21,355 bases of DNA. It comes from DATLOJ01 sp035536315. GTDB lineage: Bacteria > Actinomycetota > CADDZG01 > JAHWKV01. The stretch's first letter is position 1; each line of letters starts with the position of its first letter. Location: assembly GCA_035536315.1 (NCBI GenBank), contig DATLOJ010000034.1, positions 1-21,355 on the forward strand. The letters run 5' to 3'. The notes under the pieces are model-generated. The model did not search any database and had not been told where the DNA came from. It saw nothing but the letters and a program-made list of their open reading frames with translations. Positions 14,708 to 21,355 of the stretch are shown here, in pieces. The position numbers and the translations under genes were made by a program.

Positions 14708-16198
14708 CTAGATCCGTTCAGGAGACGACGGAGAGTCGGACGGCAGTAGATAAACCAAAACACTCGAATCGTCGGAATCTCGCCTTCGGAGGTGGAATAT
14801 TGGCTCCGGCGAAGCTTCGGCAAGGTGTCGCTCCAAAGTGGCTCCAGTCGGTTGAAACCGGTGCCCAGGAAGAACGATGAGGAACCGGCTTCGAGACTTT
14901 GGGGGACGCTGGTCATATCGATAGGTTGCGCATCCCGAATACCACGCGACCACCGGACCATCGACGGAAACTGCCGAACAGGGCCTGTCTGCATGCTTCC
15001 GAATCTCCTTGGCCGCCGTCGCAAGAGGCATGCGAGATTCGGCAAGATTCTGTGAGTTCCTTAGGGTAGGAACTCCGCCAGCCGCGATTGCCAGAACACA
15101 CGAGCCCGTGACAAGTAATCGCCGACCGCGCGTCTGCGCCAAACGCATCCTTTGGAAGGTGCCCGCAAGAAAACCAGCCCCGGCAATCACCAGAAGGGCC
15201 ACCGGGAAAAAGAGAAATCTTTCTTCAGCGTGGTGCGTCAAACCCAGGTAAAGAATCTGAAGGAATGCAGGAATGGCCAAAAAGAGAACCGCTCGTCGCT
15301 CGGGATTCAAAGCCCCGCCGCTGCCGGCGGCTCTTCTTAGGCTCTTGAGGAGAGCAACGGTGGCGGCGAGCATCAAGATTCCGGCGACGTGGCCCGCAAG
15401 CCTTGAAGGGAACCAACGCATGTATTGCCAAAGGCCCTCACCTATGGATTGACGCCATTGAAGGGGAACTTCGGATGCTAATTGCGTGATTCCCCACGGA
15501 GTACCGGTCTGGCTCGTCGAGTACACGAAGTGAGGCACTAGAAGCACGGTCATTGTGATCGCAGGAGTGACGAGCAAGCGAAGATGCGACTTCAGATGCG
15601 CTCTCCACAAAGCGGCTGAGGTCCCCGCGACCGCAAAGATCGGGAACACCGACGCGTACCGGAGATAGAACGCGCCTGCGGCGAAGAATGCCGCTAAAAC
15701 CAGCCGGCTGCCCCTGCCTCGCCGTTCGAATGTGTCTTGTATGCAAATGCACATCAGCAGGAGCAACGCGGTGGCGGGAAGGTCGTTCATGAACTGCCCT
15801 CCCCTTAGTTGCACCGTGGGGGCTGCGGCAAACGAAGCCGTAGCGATTAGCGCTGGCCACCCACCCACCACTCGCTGAGCCAAGGCGTAGAGGGCACCAG
15901 CGGCACCGAGCGCGCCGGCAAGGCCGAGTAGACGAAGCGCAAAATCTGAATTCTGGATCGAGAGGACCACATATCCCAAAATCGACATCCCCGGGGGCCG
16001 AAATATCCTCCATTGCGTAGCAGGGGTCGCATCGATCCACTGCCTTGCCTTAATGGCATACACAGCCTCGTCGTACTGAAAGGGAGCTCTACTCCACATT
16101 CCAAGAAGCACACAGAATGCAAGAGCCAAGAGAATTGCAGTGAGAGCGAGCTTTGGCCCACTCAGGCCGGCGGACTGCGAGCGTGTCTCACTTCGCAC
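14708..16198 (-). CDS. GT-C fold polytopic membrane glycosyltransferase, PMT/GT39-like
   Basis: The start is GTG with AGGTAGG about eight bases upstream. The 496-residue product has an N-terminal helix (14-33) followed by APFQYDEAVYAIKARQW. The D43-E44 pair sits in the first outer loop, as in GT-C enzymes of the ArnT/PMT/GT39 type that use polyprenyl-phosphate sugars. About ten further hydrophobic segments follow (to about residue 380), then a soluble C-terminal domain of about 110 residues. FRPPGMSILGYVVLSIQN resembles the RPPLYPLLL stretch of this superfamily. It probably transfers a sugar to a lipid, protein or wall polymer at the outer membrane face. Donor and acceptor are unknown. It is the first gene of a possible pair with the DinB-like gene, and a second GT-C-like protein is encoded 3.3 kb away. 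Confidence 0.85.
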   Translation of the reverse strand: MRSETRSQSAGLSGPKLALTAILLALAFCVLLGMWSRAPFQYDEAVYAIKARQWIDATPATQWRIFRPPGMSILGYVVLSIQNSDFALRLLGLAGALGAAGALYALAQRVVGGWPALIATASFAAAPTVQLRGGQFMNDLPATALLLLMCICIQDTFERRGRGSRLVLAAFFAAGAFYLRYASVFPIFAVAGTSAALWRAHLKSHLRLLVTPAITMTVLLVPHFVYSTSQTGTPWGITQLASEVPLQWRQSIGEGLWQYMRWFPSRLAGHVAGILMLAATVALLKSLRRAAGSGGALNPERRAVLFLAIPAFLQILYLGLTHHAEERFLFFPVALLVIAGAGFLAGTFQRMRLAQTRGRRLLVTGSCVLAIAAGGVPTLRNSQNLAESRMPLATAAKEIRKHADRPCSAVSVDGPVVAWYSGCATYRYDQRPPKSRSRFLIVLPGHRFQPTGATLERHLAEASPEPIFHLRRRDSDDSSVLVYLLPSDSPSSPERI

Positions 16199-16310
16199 TT
16201 AAGAAACCTACCTCTTAAACGTCGGCCTTCGAGGAACGAACTCTGCAACTCTTCCTTCGGGGATGGCAACGTCATCGAAGGGAAACCTCTGCCTTGCAAG
16301 TGGAGGGGGC

Positions 16311-17315
16311 CTACCCCTGACCTACGCCGGTCCTTAGATACGCGAGCGCTCGTCTCATTGAGTCCGAAACCACTACAGGTAGGCATCGCGAACATGCCTC
16401 TTCGGCCTCGACCCATTCCCAAGCGTCGTGTTCATCAGAAAGAGTGATCGCACAGTCACCCGCTGCTTCGGCCAGAAACTGTGGCCAGTTTTCGGTTCCC
16501 AGATCGGAATTGACCAGAGTCAAATCCAGGCCGGTCTCCTCCTTGAGTTCTCTCAAAGCGCAAAGGTGAACTTCTTCATTCGGAAAGCGCGCACCGGCGG
16601 GCGGCGTCCAAGCCCAGTCGCCGATTGGCGGTTGGTCCGAACGATGCAGAAGAAGAAATTCGAGGCGATCCTGAACGCGTCTATAAACAAGAACTGACGC
16701 GCCATGAGGGGGATCGACGCTGATCGGCAGGCCATCCCAGGTGAATCCAATCCGATCAAGCCAGTTTCTCTGCAGATCGATTCTCCAAGCATCCGGCATC
16801 TGAAGGTCCGACCAGAATTCGCCAGGATCAATCGGCCCTTTCGACTTCGGTGAGGTGGCGGCGGTGGATTCGATGTATAGGGTCGTGACCAGTCCGTGCG
16901 AGACGACGAGCAGGTGCTCTTCATTGTGGCGCGCCATCAATTCATCGACGCAGGAAGCAAATCTCTTCAAGACTTGCGCCCGGGGTTCCCAACCCTCGAC
17001 ATCGAGGCAAAGAAGGTAAGTGAGCACTTGCTCTCGATATTGGTCCGGATCACCAGCAAACGGACGCGACACTTCACGCAACCGCGGATCCGTAGCGACT
17101 TCACAACCAGTCACTTTCGCGATCTGAAGGGCCGTTTGCTGGGCTTTGATTTCATCGCTGGTCCAGATGGTCTTTCCGCAATCGACTTGCAGGAATAACC
17201 CCAAACGGTGTGCAGCCGCAAGGCCTTCCTCGCTCAGACCCCATTTATCCGTGGGGACGGCAGGGTCGACGATCGGCCTCGCGTGCCGAATCAGAACCAG
17301 TCGATTAGGAGGCAA
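16311..17315 (-). CDS. Histidine phosphatase-Nudix hydrolase fusion, MutT1-like in reversed order
   Basis: The 334-residue protein starts at TTG, the only start left after an in-frame TGA 12 bases upstream; GAGG lies ten bases before it. Residues 1-165 are a histidine-phosphatase (phosphoglycerate mutase-like) domain: LIRHARP with phospho-accepting H11, LREVSRPF with E81, and LLVVSHGL with H140. Residues 204-330 are a Nudix domain with a perfect box G-x5-E-x7-RE-L-x-EE-x-G-L (241-263). In mycobacteria MutT1 joins the same two domains with Nudix first, and clears 8-oxo-dGTP and dinucleoside polyphosphates. Here the phosphatase comes first. A two-step nucleotide-cleaning role is plausible but not shown. 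The start lies 13 bp after a cyclase relic. Confidence 0.9.
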   Translation of the reverse strand: MPPNRLVLIRHARPIVDPAVPTDKWGLSEEGLAAAHRLGLFLQVDCGKTIWTSDEIKAQQTALQIAKVTGCEVATDPRLREVSRPFAGDPDQYREQVLTYLLCLDVEGWEPRAQVLKRFASCVDELMARHNEEHLLVVSHGLVTTLYIESTAATSPKSKGPIDPGEFWSDLQMPDAWRIDLQRNWLDRIGFTWDGLPISVDPPHGASVLVYRRVQDRLEFLLLHRSDQPPIGDWAWTPPAGARFPNEEVHLCALRELKEETGLDLTLVNSDLGTENWPQFLAEAAGDCAITLSDEHDAWEWVEAEEACSRCLPVVVSDSMRRALAYLRTGVGQG

Positions 17316-17327
17316 TCGAGGCCAACC

Positions 17328-17571
17328 TCATTCCTCTACGACGGAGAAGATCTGCCATTCACCCGGGACTCCGTTGAGGCTGTGTGATCCCCGACTTCTC
17401 AAAAAGGATTCCAGCCCCCCATACAAGGTCCTTTACGGTCCCGGAAGTCAAGATCTCCCCCGGGCCGGCAAGTTCCTTCACGCGCGCTCCGACATGAACT
17501 GCCATGCCGAGAATGCGGCTCTCCTTCACCTCCACCTCACCACTGTGCAAAGCTGCTCTGATCTCGATGTC
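17328..17571 (-). pseudogene. Frameshifted 3' relic of a class III adenylate/guanylate cyclase gene
   Basis: The minus-strand translation begins DIEIRAALHSGEVEV and continues through GMAVHVGARVKELAGPGEIL and TSGTVKDLVWGAGILFEKSG. This matches the C-terminal half of actinobacterial cyclase domains (the kind fused to alpha/beta-hydrolases: AVHIGARVAALAGPGEVLVS and TVKDLV). After SG the frame must shift by one base, near 17385-17394, to give SHSLNGVPGEWQIFSVVEE, the usual family ending, followed by TGA. The domain's first half, with the FTDI metal motif, is missing; the sequence before it is the end of the membrane-protein gene in another frame. So it is 5'-truncated and frameshifted, hence non-functional unless a sequencing error caused the shift. 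Confidence 0.8.
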
Positions 17572-18290
17572 TATACAGGCCCAGCTTCATGCCGGTTCTT
17601 ACGGACTGTACTCACCAGGTTCGGAGTTGCTCCTTCGGTCGTGATCTTCGCGTTGGAAAAGGAGACCGAGGTCCATACCAAACCGACCATGAGCATGGGG
17701 CCGTGAGGGAAATAGGCGGTGGCGACACCCATCACAATCGCCCCTGGAGAAACAAGCGTCGCCAGCCAACCGATACCCGTTCTACCCGCCATCCGCTTGA
17801 TCAGAGAGATCCCGAAGCCGGTGGTTCCAACTAGAACAACTACGAAGCCAAGCGTTTCGAGCATAAAACTCATACCTTGGAATTCGTTGAAATCTCCGGT
17901 GCCTCCCCAGTAGGCACCGACGTCCCCGATGAGCCCCATAGCAAGTCCCAGGAGCGTCGCCTGAGTCCAGATGGAGCGCATCAAACTCGAGGTCCGATAC
18001 ATCAAGAAGACGGCTGAAAGCAGCAAGAGATAGACGAGGAAGAAGGCCCTGCCGAAAACGTAGTAGGACTCTAAGTTCCCCCCGCTCAGGGCACCTTCCC
18101 ACACGTCCTCGTAAGCTTCGACCACAGGCCGCGACTTCAGGATCCAGGTGGGAGAGTTCTCCTTGTTCCAGATGAACGACTGGATAGGAGCAAGAAGGAC
18201 ACCCAAAAGGACTGCGAGGACCCCTAGGGCGCGTGCTGACAACGTTTTTTCGAAGTCCTCAATGTAGTTGCCACCGAACGGGTTCTTCAA
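17571..18290 (-). CDS. Integral membrane protein of unknown function
   Basis: The 239-residue protein has about six hydrophobic segments (20-40, 78-98, 108-128, 140-160, 172-195 and 197-215). A loop of about 35 polar residues follows the first helix (NKENSPTWILKSRPVVEAYE and on). The N-terminus is cytoplasmic-looking. I do not recognise the family. The start is taken as TTG, directly after an in-frame TGA; no SD is evident, and a second TTG at codon 17 is an alternative. The TAG lies exactly where the cyclase relic begins, so a deletion that truncated the cyclase may also have altered this protein's C-terminus (the last 25 residues are polar and of ordinary composition). Confidence 0.6.
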   Translation of the reverse strand: MKNPFGGNYIEDFEKTLSARALGVLAVLLGVLLAPIQSFIWNKENSPTWILKSRPVVEAYEDVWEGALSGGNLESYYVFGRAFFLVYLLLLSAVFLMYRTSSLMRSIWTQATLLGLAMGLIGDVGAYWGGTGDFNEFQGMSFMLETLGFVVVLVGTTGFGISLIKRMAGRTGIGWLATLVSPGAIVMGVATAYFPHGPMLMVGLVWTSVSFSNAKITTEGATPNLVSTVRKNRHEAGPV

Positions 18291-18339
18291 TCACGGACGG
18301 GCCAGCCAGCAGGGTCGATCCAGTCAGAATAGCGTTCGC

Positions 18340-18419
18340 GGCCAGTGTGGCAGAGGTGCCGAAGCCTGGTCGGAAAGAATGGCGGAGCTACCGAGGCCAA
18401 TGTGTGGCAGACGTACCGA
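18340..18419 (-). repeat. Three imperfect direct repeats on the 3' side of tRNA-Val
   Basis: Units at 18340-18362 (23 bp), 18368-18394 (27 bp) and 18395-18419 (25 bp) share a pattern that on the minus strand reads TCGG(T/C)A..TC(T/C)GCCA and ends in GGCC or GACC. The outer two match at 20 positions with one 2-base gap; the middle one is more diverged. They lie within a 158-bp gene-free stretch between the tRNA and the membrane-protein gene. No dyad, T-run or ORF explains them. The alignment was made by eye. Confidence 0.4.
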
Positions 18420-18448
18420 GACTTCACACGAATAACACGCTGTAATTG

Positions 18449-18522
18449 TGGGCGCTGACGGATTCGAACCGCCGACCCCTGCCTTGTAAGGGCAGTGCTC
18501 TAACCAGCTGAGCTAAGCGCCC
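18449..18522 (-). tRNA. tRNA-Val (anticodon UAC)
   Basis: A full cloverleaf can be drawn over 74 nt. The acceptor stem is GGGCGCT/AGCGCCC with discriminator A, the D arm GCTC/GAGC with loop AGCTGGTTA, the anticodon stem CTGCC/GGCAG with loop CTTACAA (anticodon TAC, decoding GUA/GUG), and the T arm GGCGG-TTCGAAT-CCGTC with one G-U pair. The 3' CCA is not encoded. The gene lies 27 bp after the stop of the 325-residue protein gene on the same strand. Neighbouring sequence shows no integrase or obvious attachment-site duplication. Confidence 0.97.
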
Positions 18523-18549
18523 GGTCGGGCAAAGTGTAAGGGCCCTTTG

Positions 18550-19527
18550 TCAGTCCGTTCGATCGATCGCTGAAATTGCCGCCGACCAGCCTTCAGCCTC
18601 CGATGTGACCGCAATGTGCAGGTTCCAACCGGTTCCGGCCCCCTCCGGCTTGAACTGGAACCACTGAATCCCAGTGATCTCCGAGTGCAGTTGGTCGGGG
18701 GCCGGGGGCCAGGCTAGGTCGGCGACTTCTGCAGCTGCGTACCAGGCCCCGAAACGTCCGCGCGCAGCTCCTCTTCTACGTCCGTGTGCTCCCCCGCTTG
18801 CTGCGGCCCATGCCATCAGCCCGAGGGCGTTCACCGCGGGCAACTCACGAACTTGAAAACGTAGAGCCCCGGTTGCGGCGATCGCTTCGGTGTAAGAACC
18901 CTCGACTACAGCGCATGTCGCTACAGCGTTGGACTCCGATACCCATGCGCTCACTAGATCCGTGAGTGCCGTCTCCAGATCGGGATCATCGATCGTGGCT
19001 ACCGGCGTGGCCTCTACTTCCTTGAACGGAGTCTCTGGAAGCGGCGGGTCGCCGAACTCAGCCTCGTTCGACTTATAGACAGCCAGCGCGTAGGCGGGCT
19101 CCCAATCCTCGAGACTGGCCGGCAACTCCATAAGAGGGATGAAAGGCGAGTCAACGTGGGAGAGATCCTCGCCCCTAATGACTCGCTCGGCTGCAAAGAA
19201 TGCACCTGCCGGTGGCACGGTGATGAACGGCGCCACTTCATCGAAGGTGTGAGTCGAGGCCGCGACCTCGGTCAGCGGCCCGAGCGCGAACTTTCCGGCC
19301 CCCGGCTTCAAGACGGTCGCCGCATATTCGCCGGGGGCCTCCAGCGCGAGCCGGTACTCGATGTGCTGTGCAATCGGCCACAGTTGCTTACCGCGCTCCC
19401 CCGCTTCGACACACCTTCTTGCGAGTTCGACAAGCTCATCCCACGACCGTGACGCGCAAAGCGCGTCGACACGCCTGAGAAGAGGATTCGGTTCGGCGGC
19501 TTCGACAAGGTCTTCTAGTCCGCTCAT
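18550..19527 (-). CDS. Conserved-looking protein of unknown function, 325 residues
   Basis: The ATG at 19527 is chosen because AAGGA lies five bases before it and the membrane-protein stop is only eight bases upstream; the frame is open further, but that part is antisense to the neighbour. The product is soluble and acidic, with an N-terminal helical region (SWDELVELARRCVEAGERGKQ and on, TPR-like in feel), a middle rich in acidic and proline residues, and GAHGRRRGAARGRFGAWYAAAEVA near 245-268, likely a conserved helix. The last 50 residues (IQWFQFKPEGAGTGWNLHIAV) form a beta-rich end. I do not recognise it with confidence; DUF6183-like proteins are a possibility I cannot check. It is translationally close-coupled to the GT-C-like gene. 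Confidence 0.75.
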   Translation of the reverse strand: MSGLEDLVEAAEPNPLLRRVDALCASRSWDELVELARRCVEAGERGKQLWPIAQHIEYRLALEAPGEYAATVLKPGAGKFALGPLTEVAASTHTFDEVAPFITVPPAGAFFAAERVIRGEDLSHVDSPFIPLMELPASLEDWEPAYALAVYKSNEAEFGDPPLPETPFKEVEATPVATIDDPDLETALTDLVSAWVSESNAVATCAVVEGSYTEAIAATGALRFQVRELPAVNALGLMAWAAASGGAHGRRRGAARGRFGAWYAAAEVADLAWPPAPDQLHSEITGIQWFQFKPEGAGTGWNLHIAVTSEAEGWSAAISAIDRTD

Positions 19528-19535
19528 CGAGTCCT

Positions 19536-21314
19536 TCAATTGTCTCCGCCACGGACTCGAAGCTCGATCAAAACTGCGTCTCCGTAGCGGCCCATTCTTA
19601 CGATCATGTCGGATGGAATTGCCGAGATCACGCGGTTGGTGGTGGCTTCGTCGTAATAGGCGATGCCGGGCCGGTGCGGGGTGGAACCCGAAACAAATGG
19701 CGTGATGGGAGCGGTACGCAGCACAACATAACGAATCTTGTTGTCTGTCAATGCCTCTAAGGCGTCGGTGAAGGCCGGGGCCCCCCTTTCCAGCCGCGTG
19801 AACGTTGCAACCTTGTCGTCGTATCCGGGAGGTGCCAGTCCAGAGTAGCCATTGATGCGCGGCTGCCAATCGAGACGCGAAAGGACCATGCGAGGGGCCT
19901 CGGTATAGCCCCACCAGATGTCGTTCGAAGGTCGGATGGGAAGCTCCAGAACGTTTCCCCGCGTCCTGCGCCCAAGCTCGATGTTTACCGCAGTCGCGTT
20001 CCTGCCTGAAATCTCCGGTACGAATCGAATCACGGTTGCGTACTCGCCCAGCATCAGGCTCCCAACCACCGCTGCAAGGATCAGACGCTGCGGGGCCTTG
20101 AACCTGGCAGTCATCCATGCGAATCCGGCTCCCGCCAGGCAGGCGAGTGTCATCAGGGGAAAAACAAAGAACCGGCTAACCACTCGAATCGCGCTAATCC
20201 CGGGAACGCCATCGATTAAGTCATACGGCAATGGGATGGAAGCCTCGCCAACGCTTAGTTTCCTCCCGAAGGACAAGATGAATAGAACCAAACCCAGGAC
20301 ACAAAAGATGGCGAGGTCTCTTCGATGTGACACCGTCATCTGAGATCTGTTTCTTCCGGAAATCAGGATAGAAGCTCCAAAAATACCGAGGCCGATGGCA
20401 AGTGCGCCAGGAAAGAGAGCGACATTGCGTCGATCAGTTCTTGGGCCCCGTAAATGGGAGTAGACGTACGAGTGTGTCCCGGAGGTTATTAGGTCTACTG
20501 GCTTTGCTGAGTAGAGATCTTTCTCGTAGTCCGGTCTCGCGATCTGCTCCTCCGGCAGTTGCAAATACCTGTATGCGACCGGTCCGGTGATAACCGCAGC
20601 AATAAGGCCCGCAAGCGCAAGGCCTCCCACGAACCTTGCGGTGACCGCTTTGCGATCGATTGCCAAAGTCAGCAGGAAAAGGACTGCGAAGGCCAGGGCA
20701 AGAAACACTCCATAGTAAATAACGCTGAGCGCCGTCACCGCTGCTAACAATCCGAGCAGCGCAGACTGCCAAAGCCGACGGTCCTGCTTATATCTAAAAA
20801 ATAAATAAACAGCCCACGGAAGCAGGCATGCAAACGTCAGCTGGAAGTGTCCGTAATTGGCGAGCCTCGGCGCGGAAAACGTGAACACGATCGCCGCAAG
20901 GACGGCGGCGGCTCGGTTCGGCACGAACCAAAACGCAAGCAAGTACATGCCGAACATGGAGACGATCCATGTCAAGAGATAGACCGCGTTGAAGGCTGCC
21001 TCTTCGTCGAAGGCCCTCAGAATTCCAACTGCGAGAGCAGGGGGAATTAGAGATTCCGACAGGGCAAGTGAGTTGGTGGTGGGCCAGAAGATGTTGGCGT
21101 CGAACATTCTTCTTGGATTCTCCGCAAGCGCATGCAGGTCCCACGCCATCGCCCACTGAACAAAATATCCGTCGGCGTAGTCCCCAACGGTTGACGTCGT
21201 AAAACTATCGATTCGCGGGAAGGCCATCGCGATCGACACGACAACGAAAAGGACGGCAAGCAGGACAGCGGCTTTTACTCTCGCGCCGGCCCGCCGCTCC
21301 CGTTCTTCAACCAT
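19536..21314 (-). CDS. Large polytopic membrane protein, GT-C glycosyltransferase-like
   Basis: The 592-residue protein has an N-terminal helix (14-32), then an outer loop STVGDYADGYFVQWAMAWDLHAL with acidic D45 and D48 where GT-C enzymes keep their catalytic acid, and about ten more hydrophobic segments up to about residue 425. A soluble C-terminal domain of about 165 residues follows (NVLELPIRPSNDIWWGYTEA; INGYSGLAPPGYD). This layout, including the late ELP and NGYSG motifs, is one I know from bacterial membrane proteins annotated as putative glycosyltransferases. Its substrate is unknown. The ATG has only a weak SD, and 41 bp upstream lie inside the window with no clear promoter. The next gene starts eight bases after its stop, so the two form an operon. 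Confidence 0.8.
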   Translation of the reverse strand: MVEERERRAGARVKAAVLLAVLFVVVSIAMAFPRIDSFTTSTVGDYADGYFVQWAMAWDLHALAENPRRMFDANIFWPTTNSLALSESLIPPALAVGILRAFDEEAAFNAVYLLTWIVSMFGMYLLAFWFVPNRAAAVLAAIVFTFSAPRLANYGHFQLTFACLLPWAVYLFFRYKQDRRLWQSALLGLLAAVTALSVIYYGVFLALAFAVLFLLTLAIDRKAVTARFVGGLALAGLIAAVITGPVAYRYLQLPEEQIARPDYEKDLYSAKPVDLITSGTHSYVYSHLRGPRTDRRNVALFPGALAIGLGIFGASILISGRNRSQMTVSHRRDLAIFCVLGLVLFILSFGRKLSVGEASIPLPYDLIDGVPGISAIRVVSRFFVFPLMTLACLAGAGFAWMTARFKAPQRLILAAVVGSLMLGEYATVIRFVPEISGRNATAVNIELGRRTRGNVLELPIRPSNDIWWGYTEAPRMVLSRLDWQPRINGYSGLAPPGYDDKVATFTRLERGAPAFTDALEALTDNKIRYVVLRTAPITPFVSGSTPHRPGIAYYDEATTNRVISAIPSDMIVRMGRYGDAVLIELRVRGGDN

Positions 21315-21355
21315 CCAAGCTATTCAACAACAGCGATACCTTTGGCTGAGGATCG

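Noticed and set aside
19528..20118. Upstream extension of the 325-residue gene to a 522-residue frame
   Set aside because: The extra stretch lies entirely over the GT-C-like gene in another frame, has Arg/His/Gly-rich shadow composition, and a good SD precedes the internal ATG at 19527.
1..21355. CRISPR arrays, transposases, integrases, rRNA and riboswitches
   Set aside because: None seen on reading both strands. The only tandem repeats are the degenerate ones near the tRNA, which are too diverged and too few for CRISPR.

Overview
The window is a gene-dense stretch (roughly 58% G+C by eye, not computed) from what is most likely an actinobacterium, probably an uncultivated soil lineage. That placement is an inference. 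It rests on a DrrA/DrrB-type ABC exporter, a cyclase/NB-ARC/TPR ATPase, a PPOX-fold (F420/flavin type) protein, an XRE plus nucleotidyltransferase pair of a kind I associate with Actinobacteria, frequent GTG and TTG starts, and several starts with no Shine-Dalgarno (SD) sequence. I see no insertion sequence, phage gene, CRISPR array or rRNA. One tRNA gene is present: tRNA-Val with anticodon UAC.

Left part (1-6106). On the minus strand are an ABC exporter (ATPase and permease joined by TAATG) and a DUF1761-like membrane protein cut by the window edge. Reading the other way is a plus-strand run: a possible 35-codon leader ORF, a GAF-EAL c-di-GMP phosphodiesterase, a fusion of two universal-stress-protein domains with a Rieske 2Fe-2S domain, a small membrane protein translationally coupled to that fusion, and an AlkZ-like winged-helix protein.

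Middle part (6165-12621). The minus strand carries tag (3-methyladenine DNA glycosylase I), a cupin, a 17-codon ORF with a strong SD, and a SHOCT-domain membrane protein. Upstream is an internally duplicated winged-helix-like protein. It is transcribed divergently, across only 58 bp, from an 865-residue cyclase/NB-ARC/TPR protein whose cyclase domain has lost its catalytic asparagine. The 3' end of that large gene overlaps the 3' end of a convergent membrane-protein gene by 26 bp.

Right part (12764-21355), all on the minus strand. An XRE regulator, a nucleotidyltransferase and a PPOX-fold protein form a tight operon behind a perfect 8-bp inverted repeat. Next come a DinB-like protein and a GT-C-type membrane glycosyltransferase. 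Beyond these are a histidine phosphatase-Nudix fusion (domain order opposite to mycobacterial MutT1), a frameshifted relic of a second class III cyclase, a membrane protein, tRNA-Val with degenerate repeats on its 3' side, an unrecognised 325-residue protein and a second large GT-C-like membrane protein coupled to it.

Recurring themes are nucleotide signalling (EAL, two cyclases of which one is a relic) and DNA or nucleotide-pool repair (AlkZ-like, Tag, MutT1-like). No single region is clearly foreign. The items most worth following are the USP-USP-Rieske fusion, the XRE-nucleotidyltransferase-PPOX operon with its operator, the reversed MutT1 architecture, and two places where a short ORF abuts a gene that lacks its own SD.
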